Assembly: GCA_016840125.1 (NCBI GenBank)
Contig: JAEOSY010000259.1
Coordinates: forward strand, 1-32,984
DNA from: Candidatus Helarchaeota archaeon
Lineage (GTDB): Archaea > Asgardarchaeota > Lokiarchaeia > Helarchaeales > HEL-GB-A
DNA length: 32,984 bases
Direction: 5' to 3'
In this document: one piece after another, positions 32,748-32,984 of the stretch
Position numbering within the stretch: the stretch's first letter is position 1
Layout of the letters: each line of letters opens with the position of its first letter
Position numbers and translations under genes: made by a program
The notes under the pieces: model-generated
Database searches by the model: none
What the model was told of the DNA's origin: nothing
What the model saw: only the letters and a program-made list of their open reading frames with translations

Positions 32748-32880
32748 TCGTAAACTTCTTACAAAATTCTTTTGTAAACTTCTAACGAAGCCCTCTACCT
32801 TTTGTAAACTTCTTTCTAGAAAATTCTTTACGAGGTTCGTAAACTCTTTTCCAAGTCCGTAAACTCTTTTCGAAAATTAT
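32748..32880 (+). repeat. Short-repeat cluster C
   Basis: Five units around GTAAACTTCT: about 32749, the 28-nt unit 32771-32798 (27 of 28 identical to 2663-2690), about 32799, and two variant units GTAAACTCTTTTC at ~32838 and ~32858. Same family and strand as clusters A and B. Confidence 0.7.
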
Positions 32881-32924
32881 TTGCAAGATTGGTCGACTTC
32901 CCGCGTTTTTAATAATCAGAACAA

Positions 32925-32940
32925 AGGTTCGCTGGAACCT
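32925..32940. repeat. Inverted repeat near the right edge
   Basis: AGGTTC-GCTG-GAACCT, perfect six-base arms with a 4-nt loop, ~45 nt after cluster C. Cluster B also adjoins an inverted repeat containing GTTCAACC. Significance uncertain. Confidence 0.4.
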
Positions 32941-32984
32941 GTGAAGGAAAGGAGTTATTTTTCATTCTCGAATTTGAATTGGAA

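Noticed and set aside
2571..32880. CRISPR array
   Set aside because: Repeats are degenerate, 10-28 nt, irregularly spaced (19-28 nt in cluster A) and have no uniform spacers or nearby cas genes.

Overview
The window looks like AT-rich archaeal DNA, most likely from an Asgard (Lokiarchaeia-like) archaeon. No rRNA or marker gene confirms this. The case rests on a Rag/Gtr-like small GTPase with a fused C-terminal regulatory domain, a free roadblock/LC7 protein, several leucine-rich-repeat (LRR) proteins, a tungsten aldehyde:ferredoxin oxidoreductase (AOR), archaeal-style TATA boxes and T-rich gene ends. No tRNA, rRNA, CRISPR array or intact insertion sequence was seen.

Layout. (1) 1-5.1 kb is a scarred accessory region: the start of a GH1 beta-glucosidase, a decayed GH3 beta-glucosidase, a Cys/His-rich ORF, an LRR stub, an array of short repeats, an intact surface protein (tandem chitobiase-C-like repeats plus a P-domain), the broken C-terminus of another surface protein, and a second ~95% identical copy of the GH3 tail. 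(2) 5.1-8.6 kb (minus) is a likely sugar/polyol operon: zinc alcohol dehydrogenase, 4Fe-4S protein, FGGY kinase, with a nucleotide-sugar epimerase diverging from it. (3) 9.7-13.5 kb has an alpha/beta hydrolase with a roadblock protein, then two small genes leading into an AOR. (4) 13.5-15.4 kb is a duplication scar: two paralogous helical proteins of unknown function between the AOR 3' end and a degenerate second copy of that end, followed by a tiny secreted or anchored peptide with a Trp-Pro tail. (5) 15.6-19.2 kb has a nitronate monooxygenase-like flavoprotein, the Rag-like GTPase, an acidic-tailed unknown and an AsnA-type asparagine synthetase. (6) 19.2-20.6 kb is a divergent ZIP transporter / DtxR-type regulator pair. 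(7) 20.8-23.9 kb has a second 4Fe-4S protein and a B12-binding radical SAM enzyme followed by an 88-aa protein whose C-terminus resembles NHLP-type RiPP leaders. (8) 24-27 kb has an LRR-TIR protein and an M20 peptidase. (9) 27-29.7 kb holds a gene fragment, an LRR membrane gene with two in-frame stops, an AbrB remnant and a second repeat array. (10) 29.7-32.4 kb is a tandem winged-helix regulator diverging from a condensation-type acyltransferase across a promoter rich in TTTCAC/GTGAAA sites; a third repeat array lies near the right end.

How the genes fit together. The left third looks like carbohydrate use: beta-glucoside hydrolysis, polyol oxidation and sugar phosphorylation, with Fe-S proteins and AOR tying sugar or aldehyde oxidation to ferredoxin. 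The centre suggests nutrient or GTPase signalling (Rag-like GTPase, roadblock protein, asparagine synthetase in one 8 kb stretch). The most novel candidates are the radical SAM/small-protein pair, the Trp-Pro peptide, the LRR-TIR protein, and a dispersed short-repeat family present as three clusters, two of them next to LRR genes.
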